64,000 nucleotides of DNA from Metellina segmentata. Lineage: Eukaryota; Arthropoda; Arachnida; Araneae; Tetragnathidae. Both the position numbers and the translations under genes were made by a program. The notes beneath the pieces are model-generated. The model did not search any database. It saw only the letters and a list, made by a program, of their open reading frames with translations, and had not been told where the DNA came from. The DNA is taken from positions 21,043,828 through 21,107,827 of the forward strand of contig OX375883.1 of assembly GCA_947359465.1 (NCBI GenBank). The letters run 5' to 3'. This document shows, piece after piece, positions 52,336 through 63,358 of this stretch; positions within the stretch are counted from its first letter, which is position 1, and each line of letters starts with the position of its first letter.

Positions 52336-53335
52336 TAGAGTGCCAAGAGTGGCGACAAGGGACCCAATTTGGCCCAATGCGCATGCGCGGCATCCATTTT
52401 TCTACCAGAATCGTCTCGAAGAAGGCTGCTGGGCGAATTAGTATATCATTTCAGAGAGAACAAAAAGCATATGATTGTTATAATATGGATACATTCGGTA
52501 TAAATGAATCATAAAAACGCTCAATTATATGCGTAATTGATGAGATGGTTTACACAACGCGCTAACTTAGATTGCGGGAAACACCATGTTGTTCAAAAAA
52601 AGCTATTGACTTAAAAAGTCTTCACATTTATGCTGACAAAACACTAAAATAACAATAAATAAACATTCTAGAACACGAAATGGAACATGAAAAAGCTATA
52701 TTTTCTTTTATATTTAATGTACACACGTTTTTCTCGAACACACAAAAAGTTCCCATGTTAAGTCTACGACAGCTAGGAAAAGACCGCCTCGAGCGGTAGA
52801 AAAGGTCTCTAAGCCAATCAGAAAATGTTTCCCGTATGTCGCCACTCTTATTATATGGGCACTCAGACCGAGGCGGTCTTTTCCTAGCTCCCGTAGACTT
52901 AACATGGGAACTTTTTGTGTGTTCGAGAAAAACGTGTGTACATTAAATAAAAAAGAAAATATAGCTTATTCATGTTCCATTTCGTGTTCTAGAATGTTTA
53001 TTTATTGTTAGTTTAGTGTTTTGTCAGTATAAATTTGAAGACTTTTTAAGTAAATAACTTTTTTTTTTTAACAACGTGGTGTTTCCCGCAATCTAAGTTA
53101 GCGCGTTGTGTAATCCATCTCGTCAATTACGCATGTAATTGAGCGTTTATATGATTCATTTTTACCGAATGTATCCATATTATAACAATCATATGCTTTT
53201 TGTTCTCTCTGAAATGATATATTAGTTCGTCCAGCAACCTTCTTTGAGACGATTCTGGCAGAAAAATGGCTGCCGCGCATGTGCATTGGGCCAAATTGGG
53301 TCCCTTGTCGCCACTCTAATTATATAGGCACTATA
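52336..53335. mobile_element. Inverted pair of TAGAGTGCC hAT-type MITEs
   Basis: 52336-52864 is a full copy inverted relative to 35846. 52865-53335 is a second copy in the opposite sense lacking its first 90 bp. They meet head to head at CTCAGACCGAGGCGG, giving a potential fold-back of about 450 bp per arm. Confidence 0.88.
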
Positions 53336-54149
53336 GTCCAGCCAAGCTCGAGTGTAATGTTAATTCAACTATCTATCGTACCGATGAAAGGGAGTGATGG
53401 CAGTAAGAAATGGTAGCGTAAAAGAACAGAATCTTTGGGGGTTTCACCACTACCAACATTTATAAAAAACCTACTTAAGATGTAAATAAAACCGGCAACT
53501 CTCACCTTAAGGTACTTGGTATTTTAATTAACGTCGCACTGAAGCAACACGACGGACTATTGGTTGTAACCAGAAGTGACGGTGGGTCGCTTGCTTTATG
53601 GAGCACGGGCCATAAGCAACCCCACCGAGCGTAGGCGAAGCCCCTTAGTTTTAAAAGAAAATATTACAGACCATTGGTACAAATTCACCAGTAAAAGTTT
53701 TATAATTCAATCTCGTCTCGTGCTCTATCTTATTCCGATGAACAAATAGAATTGGGTGAGTGGGTATTTTAATTAACGTCCCACTGGAGCAAATATCCCC
53801 CCCCCCCCACCACCACCATTGGAATTTAACAGGAAAAACTCCCTCTTAGTTTCAGGAATCCATTCAAGCAAATGAATTGAAAGCAAACTTCAATATTTGA
53901 GTTTAAGATTACACATATTTCTCTTGATGAATTAAAAAAGAGAGTACTTTTCGTTTCAGAAGAACGTCGTTTTAAAAAAAAATGGCACTTTTCGGTTATA
54001 GGCTTACCAATAAGCTTCGGCGCCAGTTTAGCGCATTTTTGCTTATTTCTTGGCGTTATTTGTTTTCCTACCAGTTTTTTGGCGTTATTTTAGCTTTCCG
54101 ATTGGATGAGATAACAAGGACTGGCACATACTTCTTCCATGTAATTATT
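53336..54149. other. Upstream flank with SINE and Helitron scraps
   Basis: 53515-53560 and 53768-53795 are SINE tail pieces (TTTTAATTAACGTCGCACTG). 53600-53652 resembles a Helitron 3' module ending GAAGCCCCTTAG. (C)10 followed by CACCACCACC at 53797-53817. Confidence 0.5.
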
Positions 54150-54725
54150 CCAATCTATGACGTCTGGAAAAAAGACGTTTTCAACACCCGGATCACCGTG
54201 GGCCTTCCACGAGAGGGAAGCGGACAGCTACCTAAAAAGATCGCGTGTGTTACAGTTCTGTAAATACTCAGGCCAGACATGGCATTCAATCTATCGGAGA
54301 GTCAGGATGTTAATCCGACTTTTTGCAACTGCCTGTCACACGTAATCGTTAGTGACTTAACGTCTTTTTTTAACGATTCCAAGCATAGCTGTGGATCATT
54401 CCAATAGGGAGGCAGACTCCCCCGAAAAACGAAAACGGGAAGACGAGAGAAACAGACACTGGGGGAAGTGGCGGAAGGAAGAGCTCTCGTTTAGACGGCT
54501 ATACGGTGAAGTTAAACACCGGGGAACAAAAGAACAAACGACCAGTAGTTCAAAACTTGCCGTTTCTTTACGAACATTCCTTCATGGATTGTTCAGCGTA
54601 AATATAGTATAAGTAATCTTCCTTATTGTAAAACGAGACTTTTCAAGTGGTATTAGAATACTTATAAAGGGTAACCAGCTGAGTCCGACTGCAGTGTAAA
54701 TACTGTGGTGCCAAAAACGCCACAA
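54150..54725 (+). mobile_element. LTR-like repeat, best-preserved copy
   Basis: Shares ordered blocks with 42825-43500 and 24985-25500, ending ACTGTGGTGCCAAAAACGCC. No pol next to it. Interpretation as an LTR is inferred from the promoter/poly(A)-like layout and the recurring right end. Confidence 0.5.
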
Positions 54726-54784
54726 ATCTGCCGTTGCGGATGTGATTAACAGAATTCAATAGGCGTTAAATCTTGACACCATAA

Positions 54785-55070
54785 GACCCGGTAAACGCAT
54801 CCGGTTTTTCAACGTGCGGCGCCGCTGCGGCACCGAAGCCCAACTATGCACACATAACCGTGAAATGAGACAAATTCTCATTTCGCGCCATTTGCGACAA
54901 ATATTCTATCGAAGAAAACGTGTTTATTTCGCTTACTTGATGTAAAAAAAGTATATTTTGAAACAAAATAAACGTTACTGGATACACCCATTTATTAATT
55001 ATTATTTATATTCCATTTGTTTATGAAAACAAGGTACTTCAGAACGGAGACTCGTGTACGGCGCCGTGGT
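54785..55070. mobile_element. Harbinger-type element, truncated copy without the Helitron
   Basis: Starts after TAA with GACCCGGTAAACGCATCCGG and matches 7573-7742 and 8394-8520 continuously, giving the pre-insertion sequence of the Helitron site. The right end is lost near 55070. Confidence 0.82.
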
Positions 55071-55297
55071 CTAGAATGGCCTGCTCTCCACATTTCTCGA
55101 CATGAAGTTTCGCTAAGAAAGTTATTATCCGCTTGAACAAACTCACGAGTTGAATGAGCAAACATCTCAAATGACTACGACGTCTATTTTGAAAAGATCG
55201 CTTTCTCTCTTTGGAGGCCAAGGCCACGAGGCGACACTTCAGCTCCGGCCTTGGACGAAAGGAAGGGAATTTCCTCATCAGTTCGGTTCACATAATA

Positions 55298-56798
55298 CAA
55301 GGTGCCCATAAATGAATTCCCCAGTTTCAATGGTATATTATAACAGTTTAGTTTAGACTATTTACAACAAATCATAAATCAAATTGAAGGTGAACTAACC
55401 TAGTTTATCTTACAAATGCTCAATATGTGGATCTTTAGTTATACGGCACACATCCAACCGAAAGTACAATTCTTACCGTAACAGGGCTGGCTTATCTCTA
55501 ATATTATAAAAGGATGTGTTTGTCTGTCTATCTGTCAGTTTTATTCGCTGCCGCAAAATCCTGATGATTCTATGGCACTTACAGCAATGAGATTTGGCAC
55601 ACAGGTATTCCGAATTTCTTGCGATTTTTGGGTCGCAGAGAAATTTTAAAATTCAATCTAGAAGATTTAAAAATGAATTTAATAGTTTTATTCTACAGCG
55701 GGTTCTTCAACGCGTTTCTAGCGGAGAGCGAAGAAACACCGGAAGATTCTAAATTTTTTTTTCTTCCGTTTTCGCTTTCATTTTGCGCAGAGGAATGATT
55801 TTCTAGCAGAGGATAAAAACAAAGTTTTAACTGCAGTTATGTAGTTTTTTTTTCTATCTCCTAGACCGTTAAAGATAAAGTAAAAATTTCAACGGATTTG
55901 AAATCTGCGAAAAATTTCACAATAGATCGATACCTAAAAATATGATTTTCTTGAAATAAATAATTTTTAAATTGAATATGTGTTTTATATTTTCGCAAGA
56001 GATTGTGACGTCACGTGAAACAGATTACATCTTCTGCCTTTCGCGTTAAAAAAAGAAACAGATTACATTTCCTGTCCTATTTCATTTCAGGGAATTAGAG
56101 CAAAAAATAAAAAACATTTTGACTGGGATTGTTAATTCTTTTTCGTAAAATCGAAATTGCTCAAGATCGAGTAAAAATTTCAACGGATTTGAAATCTGCG
56201 GAAAACTTTATACCAGATTAATAACTTACATCACGGGCACAGGCAACGCCGGGCTATGCCACAAAGTGGTTAGTCTGGATATGTTGAAAGAATGGCTCTT
56301 TCCCCCAATTAGTAGAGGGTGAACCTGTAAACTTTATTGGACAACAGGAGGGAGTAACTCCCCATTGGAATCGCTTTGTATGAGAGTGATAGAGAATCAA
56401 AGTCCCTGACCGTTGGATAGGTCGAAATGGTAGAGACGACAAAGCTGTTTTTCGATGGCCTCCACGTTCACCTGATATAAAGCTATGCGATTTTTTACTT
56501 CGGGGATTTTTAAAAGATCGTGTCTACGTTCCGCCATTACCTAATGATTTGCCAGAGTTGAGACACAGAATTGAAGATGCTATTGCTTTCATTACTCCGC
56601 ACTTGTTAACCAAAGTGTGGGAAGAATTGGACTTTAGGTTGAATGTGTGCCGTATAACTAAAGGTGCACATATTGAATATTTGTAAGAAAAACTAGGTGA
56701 GTTTACCTTCAATATGATTTATGATTTGTTGTAAATAGTCTGATATAAACTGTAATAATATAACATTGAAACTGGGACATTCTTTTATGGACACCCAG
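55298..56798 (+). mobile_element. Tc1/mariner-like deletion derivative hosting a Helitron
   Basis: TIRs CAAGGTGCCCATAAATGAAT and, reverse-complemented, CTGGGTGTCCATAAAAGAAT, both continuing into CCCAGTTTCAATG; TA borders. Plus-strand C-terminal transposase is fairly intact at 56400-56684: ENQSP, DRWIGRNGRDDKAVFRWPPR, SPDIKLCDFFLRGFLKDRVY, then ELRHRIEDAIAFITPHLLTK to a stop. 5' and central coding deleted. Confidence 0.87.
55495..56273 (+). mobile_element. Helitron family 1 copy
   Basis: 779 bp: 5' TCTCTAATATTATAAAAGGA; 3' GCCACAAAGTGGTTAG, with terminal CTAG mutated to TTAG. Inserted between A and T. Confidence 0.82.
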
Positions 56799-56884
56799 TA
56801 TAAACAGCGCTAATAACTAAACCAGCCTGAAAATTAAAGCATTGCGTGGGGTGGAGAATTTATTTTGATGTAGCTATTTGTGTA

Positions 56885-57515
56885 GGTAGGTATTATAATT
56901 AGCGTCGCACTGGAGAAACACAACGTGATTTTGGCGACGGCCCGGGATCAATCCCTAAAGCTTCGGTGTCCTAAGAAAGTGGAGTCGTTATCTAACAGTC
57001 GTGATACGTCATGATGCCACGGGAATAACTAGGCGGCCGTCTAAACAGAGTCCAGAGGTGTCAACTTAGACGGACAGAATACGTTGGAGAATGGGCAATA
57101 AAAACGGCTGTCGTGGTATATTTTATTCGAGAAACAAAACAAAGTGGCTTTTTTATTTTCCAAGTTTCTATCTTTGGGATCGTTGAAGATAGAGTGAAAA
57201 TTTCAACGTATTTCAAATCAGAAAAAAAAAAAACGAACTAAACAATGCCAGTGAAAATTTTTTGTTTGTTTTGCTTCCCTCCGCTCGAATTGTTCGGCGC
57301 AGGAAATGAAATGTTACCGTTACAAGAGAAGAAACATTCCCCAACAGTTTGAGAACGCTATGATGACAGTCATGGAAATGGCGGCTCCGCTAATTTTCGT
57401 TACGCTAACAAACAACGCTCTCTGGGAAACCAACGCCATCTGTTTATATTTATACAAACAGATGGTGTTGGTCACTAAAACGTTGTTTATAAACAACGTT
57501 TTGTGGGACAAACGG
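56885..57515. mobile_element. SINE tail with AAGCTACGG-family element, copy 2
   Basis: 56885-56957 is SINE up to ATCCCTA. From 56958 AAGCTTCGGTGTCCTAAGAA matches 34514 onward (GGCGGCCGTCTAAACAGAG, AAACAAAACAAAGTGGC) to about 57515, where it is truncated. An internal inverted repeat CAACGCCATCTG.. / ACAGATGGTGTTG sits at 57430-57475. Confidence 0.78.
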
Positions 57516-57665
57516 GAGCGTTGAGTATGAAACCGGCACGCACGTCCATCTTCACAACAATCTCTTCTCACAGCCTTGGATTACCTAGATTGACAAAGGT
57601 AACCTTCTGTTACCTAGAGTAGCTAAGGTAACACGAACTCTACTTTCTCATCCGTTGGTTAAATA

Positions 57666-58947
57666 CAGGGTGGCCCAGAGGGCAATGTTTGAGAAAAGTC
57701 TAATAGATGGCGATAACTGCAAGCAAGTGAAGTCAAACTTGGTGCGCATGTTCATTAGATAAGGCAATTTCTTGCGTGGTGCGCAATATCCTCCCATGGT
57801 GTGTGCATGGCCCAGTTTTCACCGACGGCGCATTAAACGCTGCGAAATACAGACAGTTTCCGGACGGGGAGTTCATCCCTTTTCATCACGGTAATGGTCC
57901 ATGGTCATTGGTTCATGCAGGATGATGTAAGACCACATCGTACGGCGGAAGTTCTCGAAGTGCCCAATGAGCATTTTCACGATCGAATTATTGTGTTGGA
58001 TTACCCATCGCACTTCCAAGGGGGTATTAAATGACCGCCCTATTCCCCGGATTTAAACCCTTGCGATTTCTTCTTGTTGAGTTATTTGAAGAGCAAAGTG
58101 TGGCAGATCAGTCCTAAGACACGTCCTGAACTGAACACTGCCGTTACAACTGCAGTAGACACGAATGACATCGAAGTCTGCTCACGCGTGATGGATGGAT
58201 GGATTCATGAACCAACTCACTGCTGTCCTTGTTAAAGAAGGCGATCACTTCGAACCTCTTTATCATTAATTGACTACTATGTGATTTCAATATACATGTG
58301 GTTATCAAAATAATGGAAACACCTGTGAATAAAAGTGACATTTAAGAATGCGCTTCGCAAGCATTAAAATATAATCCTACTTACCAGTTTTTTTTTAATA
58401 TAAAAAGTAATATATATCATGGTAGTATGAAGTAGATTTAGTGAAGTTGTATTTGTCGTGGATTTTTGTCAAAAGCGTAAAATGTTAGATCTCACATACT
58501 TTCGAAGAGGCCAAATTGTAGGAGCCCGACTAGTTGGAACAACTGTGACCGAAACATCCCAGCTTTTTATGCGTTTTTAGAGGTACGGTGTCTAAAGTCA
58601 TGACAGCGTACACACAGCTTGCCAAGACAAGCTCGGTAAAGCAAAATAGTGAACGGAAGGAGAAGCTGAGTGAAAAAGACCGACGGGTATTGAAGCGGAT
58701 TGTAATGTCTAAAAAGAAAACAACTGCAGCCAAAGTGACCGCTCAGTCAGCATCTGGATTCTAAAGTGTCAATAATTACAGTTAGGAAGCACCTTCATAA
58801 ACAGACATATTAGTAAAGGATTCCTTATAAATCCAGTGTGTTTCCATTATTTTGATAACACCCTGTATATCATCAAAATCTTTTCATCGCTCTTATGTGT
58901 TTTGGAATTTCGATTCGTTTTCAAACATTACCGGCTAGACCACCCTG
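57666..58947 (+). mobile_element. Tc1/mariner-like element with a second element nested
   Basis: TIRs CAGGGTGGCCCAGAGGGCAA and, reverse-complemented, CAGGGTGGTCTAGCCGGTAA; TA borders. Plus-strand DDE fragments near 57918-58110: FMQDDVRPHRTAEVLEV and RPYSPDLNPCDFFL-like (frameshifted). Nested element at 58295-58865. Confidence 0.82.
58295..58865 (+). mobile_element. Small Tc1-like deletion derivative
   Basis: 571 bp with TIR GGTTATCAAAATAATGGAAA and TA on both sides. Plus-strand N-terminal transposase remnant: TYFRRGQIVGARLVGTTVTE, FRGTVSKVMTAY, EKLSEKDRRVLKRIV. Only the DNA-binding half remains. Confidence 0.88.
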
Positions 58948-59499
58948 TATCATGGTAACTAAGGTGGCAGGGGTGTAATACGACCTCTTCTTCCCTTGAG
59001 ACCGTTTAGTTTGAACAAAGGAATTTATCCCAAATCCCATGAGAAATCAAAACACCCAAATCCCAAAACAAAGTAACAAAATTCCTAGTAGTCCTGGAAC
59101 AACGATTTCGGTTCTGACCTTCTTGAGTCGAAGGAATGAGATTAATGTGGTTCTCTGTTCCCTTTTTCAATTCGGTCCCAAATAAATAATGCCTAACTTA
59201 ACCACCCTGAAAATTAAAGCGTTACGAGAGTTGCAGACATTTACTCTGCGTTGCATTTTGGCAAGAAGTTATGTTGCCTGCAGAAGCAACGGGAACTCTA
59301 CTTGCCCAGTTCCCTTTATCGTGTTGCGACCATAGTGTCTCAATGCTTATACCCATAGCTTTAGCAACCTACGAGTTGTCTGTGGCGCGTGTACAATTCT
59401 TCTCAGAGTGTATTTCCCTAAAATGTGTTAGTAAAACTTTCCTTGTGCGTGGATGGCCATTACTTGTAATTGTCAAATGTGATTTGGCACACAAAAAAA

Positions 59500-60050
59500 A
59501 TGTGATTCTTCACATTACACACACACACTTATTTTCTTCACATTACTTATTTTCTTCACATTACACACACACACTTATTTTCTTCACATTACTTATTTTC
59601 TTCACATTACTTATTTTCTTCACATTACTTATTTTCTTAACATTACACACACACACTTATTTTCTTCACATTACTTATTTTCTTCACATTACACACACAC
59701 ACTTATTTTCTTCACATTACTTATTTTCTTCACATTACTTATTTTCTTCACATTACTTATTTTCTTCACATTACACACACACTTATTTTCTTCACATTAC
59801 TTATTTTCTTCACATTACTTATTTTCTTCACATTACTTATTTTCTTAACATTACACACACACTTATTTTCTTCACATTACACACACACACTTATTTTCTT
59901 CACATTACTTATTTTCTTAACATTACACACACACACACTTATTTTCTTCACATTACTTATTTTCTTCACATTACACACACACACTTATTTTCATCACATT
60001 ACTTATTGATAACATTACTTATTTTCTTAACATAACTTATTTTCTTAACA
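59500..60050. repeat. Minisatellite (TTATTTTCTTCACATTAC with CA insertions)
   Basis: About 25 units alternating between an 18-bp form (TTATTTTCTTCACATTAC) and a longer form with ACACACACAC. The open frame crossing it is a by-product of the repeat. Confidence 0.93.
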
Positions 60051-60054
60051 TTAT

Positions 60055-60335
60055 TTTGCAAAGGTACATTGTGTAACCCAGAGCAACAAAGACCACATCG
60101 AACTAACCTACAGTAGCAAAGGTAATATTGTGTTGCCTAGAGCAGCAAAGACAGCATTGTATTAACCTGTGGTAGCAAATGTAACACAGTGTTACCTGGA
60201 ATAGCAAAGGCAACTTTGTGCTACCGTTGCTAATCTAGCTCACACAATATTGTCTGGAGCGACAAAGGTAACACTGTATTACCTAGAGTAGCAAAGTTAA
60301 CGTCGTGTTACCTAGAATAACGAAAGTAACACGAA
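60055..60335. repeat. Degenerate palindromic tandem repeat, second array
   Basis: Units with TAACACTGTATTACCTAGAG and AGCAAAGGTAA, about 30 bp each; same family as 28030-28935 but in the opposite sense. 57580-57660 is a detached piece. Confidence 0.72.
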
Positions 60336-60384
60336 CTCTATTTGCCTCGTTCTATCGTTAAATATCACACTAACAAGAGTATCA

Positions 60385-61200
60385 AAAGTGTAATACGACC
60401 TCCTATTCCCCGAAACGCCAAGGGAGCCTTTAGTTCAAATAAACGAATGTCTTCACGAGGAGCAGATATCCCTCGAGAGTTAAAACATCATCCTAACTCC
60501 AAAAACGACAAAATACCTCGCAATCCCGAAACAACGGCGAAGCAAGACCGTCTCCTCGTCAATACTTATAAATATTCATTGCAATAGAAGTAGATGGAAT
60601 ATTCCCTCTTTTAGTGCCGCTTCAAAAACCACGAATAAATTGGGGAGCTTATTCCGGGGAGTTCCTTTTTATCCCGGAATTTCCCGGAACTTAGGACGAA
60701 AAGCCCTGGGATTGAATAATATATCAGAGAAAAGATTTTCTCTCTAGTCCGAGCTAAGGGGAGATAAGAGTATTCTTCCCTTATATACTTACTTTTTTTA
60801 TTTTTGTGAGCTCCAGGTTTTTAAATCGAGCATGATTGAGAGGTTCAAGATGTTAGGTTGGGAAAGGTTTGAAGATTGCGTGTTTTTAAGTGTGGTTTCT
60901 TTCATAAATACGCCTTTTTTGAAAGGATGCCTTCTTTTTATTATGTGTAGGTGCATGCTTCTCAGTTTCGATGCGGTGTTATGAATTTATCCGCTAAAAG
61001 AATCGATGCAAGAAAAAAAAGCGGTGAGAGGTTAATAACTAGGTTAGACGTCAATGAAAACTAATGAAACCTGGGTAAACGCTGGCTTTCTAAACTCAGG
61101 AAACCACATTATTTTTAAAGGTTACAAGCCGAAAATTAAACGAAACAGCCGGCGGCGATTTGTAATACCGACGATATTCTGTAAAAAGCTTGTGCATATT
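60385..61200. other. Unrecognised noncoding DNA
   Basis: Contains a local TTCCGGGGA/TCCCGGAATTTCCCGG cluster near 60650-60690; otherwise no structure noted. Confidence 0.4.
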
Positions 61201-61204
61201 CAAG

Positions 61205-61289
61205 TTTTTGTAGGTAGATATTTTAATGAACGTCACACTGGAGCAACACAACGGGCTATTGGCTACGGTCCGGGATTAATCCCCTAAGG
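61205..61289 (-). mobile_element. SINE tail interrupted by a hAT
   Basis: TAATGAACGTCACACTGGAG to TTAATCCCCTAAGG; the hAT starts at the next base. The rest of the SINE was not found downstream. Confidence 0.78.
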
Positions 61290-61305
61290 CAATGGTCTGC
61301 AAACC

Positions 61306-61915
61306 GCGGCTCTTTAGCCACTTGAGTGCGGCTCTTTAGCCACTTGAGTGCGGCCCTTTAGCCACTTGAGTGCGGCCCTTTAGCCACTTGAGTGCGGCCC
61401 TTTAGCCACTTGAGTGCGGCCCTTTAGCCACTTGAGTGTGGCTCTTTAGCCACTTGAGTGCAGCTCTTTAGCCACTTGAGTGCAGCTCTTTAGCCACTTG
61501 AATGCGGCTCTTTAGCCACTTGAGTGCGGCTCTTTAGCCACTTGAGTGCGGCCCTTTAGCCACTTGAGTGCGGCCCTTTAGCCACTTGAGTGCGGCCCTT
61601 TAGCCACTTGAGTGCGGCCCTTTAGCCACTTGAGTGCGGCCCTTTAGCCACTTGAGTGTGGCTCTTTAGCCACTTGAGTGCAGCTCTTTAGCCACTTGAC
61701 TGTGGCCCTTTAGCCACTTGAGTGCGGCTCTTTAGCCACTTGAGTGCGGCCCTTTAGCCACTTGAGTGCGGCCCTTTAGCCACTTTAGCCACTTGAATGC
61801 GGCTCTTTAGCCACTTGAGTGCAGCTCTTTAGCTACTTGAATGCGGCTCTTTAACCACTTGAGTGCGGCTCTTTAGCCACTTGAGTGCGGACCTTTAGCC
61901 ACTTGAGTGCGGCTC
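61306..61915. repeat. 22-bp minisatellite (GCGGCTCTTTAGCCACTTGA)
   Basis: About 27 copies of a 22-bp unit GCGG(C/T)(T/C)CTTTAGCCACTTGAGT with C/T variants and one shortened unit near 61783. It begins directly at the hAT left subterminal region. Confidence 0.95.
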
Positions 61916-62281
61916 TGCCACGAATCGATTTCGACGAAATGCTGGCAGTAAATATCCTGCAGGGGGGGGGGGTAATGCGAGAAAGAAAGCGTTGAAGAAC
62001 TTCAGAAGAGTCAAGAAAAACCAAGTTCTGTATTTAATTATTGGGTGCAATCTTTCAACAATGTTAATATTACACAAGCTTCATTGTTAGTCCAGAGATT
62101 GCTAAGAGAGGCAAACAGTACCCAGACGGTGAATATACAAAAAGTTGTTTTATAAATATATCCGAAGAACTATTCCGAAATTTTAAGAATAAGGCAGAAA
62201 TTCATAAAAATTTAAAGAGTTACCACTGTTTGCTAAAACAGTAAAAGACAGAACAGTCAAGATGTCTTCGAATATAACCCA

Positions 62282-62839
62282 CTAGACACCCGTGGTGTTG
62301 GTTTACTTCGCAAACCAACACCACAGGCAACACCGTGATGTAAGGTAGTAATCTGTGGTGTAAAATTTTCCGCAGATTTCAAATCCGTTGAAATTTTTAC
62401 TCTATCTTCAACGGTCTACGAGATAGAAAAAAGAACCAAGTGACTCCATTTAAGATTTATAGTCTGGCTGGAAAATCATTCCTTCGCGCAAAATCAAAGC
62501 GGAAACAAAAAAAAATAATTATCTACGAGTTCCCCGCGATGAAAAAAAAACTTGGCATGCTTCCAAAACGGCAAGGTCACGTGGGTAGAAAAGTATGATT
62601 CCGGTCTTTCTTCTCTCTCCGGGAGAAACGCGTTGAAGAACACGTTGGAGAATAAAACTATTACATTCATTTAAAAATTTCTTAGATTGCATATTAAAAT
62701 TCGCCGCGACTCAAAAACTGCAAAAAATTCGGACTACCTGTGTGCCAAATCTCATTGCTGTAAGTGCCATAGAATCGTACGAATTTTGCAGACGCGAAAC
62801 AAACAGACAAACAAACACTTCTTTTTATAATAGTAGAGA
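62282..62839 (-). mobile_element. Helitron family 1 copy inside the hAT transposase
   Basis: Minus strand 5' TCTCTACTATTATAAAAAGA at 62839, 3' end CTAG at 62282-62285. Removing it rejoins ACCCA and TCAGC, which reads T-H-Q in the hAT frame. Confidence 0.9.
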
Positions 62840-63010
62840 TCAGCAAATCGAAGATCTTAAATTGGTTTCAGCTTCAACAGCTGTTGACGAATCTTGTGAC
62901 GAATCTTGTGATACAGCTCAAGTCTCACTTTTTGTTCGATTTATTTCGTCTTCGGTTCCTAAAGAACTTTTATGATTATTGCCACTGAAAGGAACTCTTT
63001 CAACCGGTAT

Positions 63011-63358
63011 TCCGCGGCCACATCAATGGGAAAATGAACAATTAAACTTTTGTGTGAATCTTTAAGGGGGTGCGGAACACAAAATTCTAAAATGCTCAAT
63101 TTCAAAGTTTTTGTTCTGAAATTTTTTGTGGTGGAAAACATTGTAATTTGCAATTATAATAACCATTTTATATTTTCAAAACTTTAAAAATTCTTTTTTT
63201 AAATTAAAAAAAATCTCAAAATTTTGACGTTTGGCACACAAAATTGATATATTTTAAAATATTTTATAGCAAATCACTTCATTTTTATATTATTTAACTC
63301 CTAAAAGTTCATACTATAAACTGTCATCGTGATATTTGGTTAAAACAATTAGAAAAAA
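63011..63358. other. AT-rich DNA, no feature recognised
   Basis: No terminal repeats or coding resemblance noted. Confidence 0.4.

Larger units (their letters stand above)
61290..63010 (+). mobile_element. hAT, same family as 9241, with internal minisatellite and Helitron
   Basis: Starts CAATGGTCTGCAAACCGCGG after CCCTAAGG. The plus strand encodes transposase pieces: RGKQYPDGEYTKSCFINISE and ELFRNFKNKAEIHKNL (62105-62215), KDRTVKMSSNITH (62248-62281), then past the Helitron QIEDLKLVSASTAVDESCD and FVRFISSSVPKELL to about 62975. These match [17 protein letters not shown] and AIDESCD of the 9241 copy. A 6-codon block DESCDESCD is duplicated. The 3' end is lost. Confidence 0.88.

Noticed and set aside
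53982..54263. 93-codon hydrophobic plus-strand frame as a membrane protein gene
   Set aside because: It runs into the LTR-like repeat, has no recognised family and no splice or promoter context.
59271..60035. 254-codon open frame, the longest in the window
   Set aside because: Two thirds of it is translation of the TTATTTTCTTCACATTAC minisatellite. The first 75 codons overlap no known domain in this sense.
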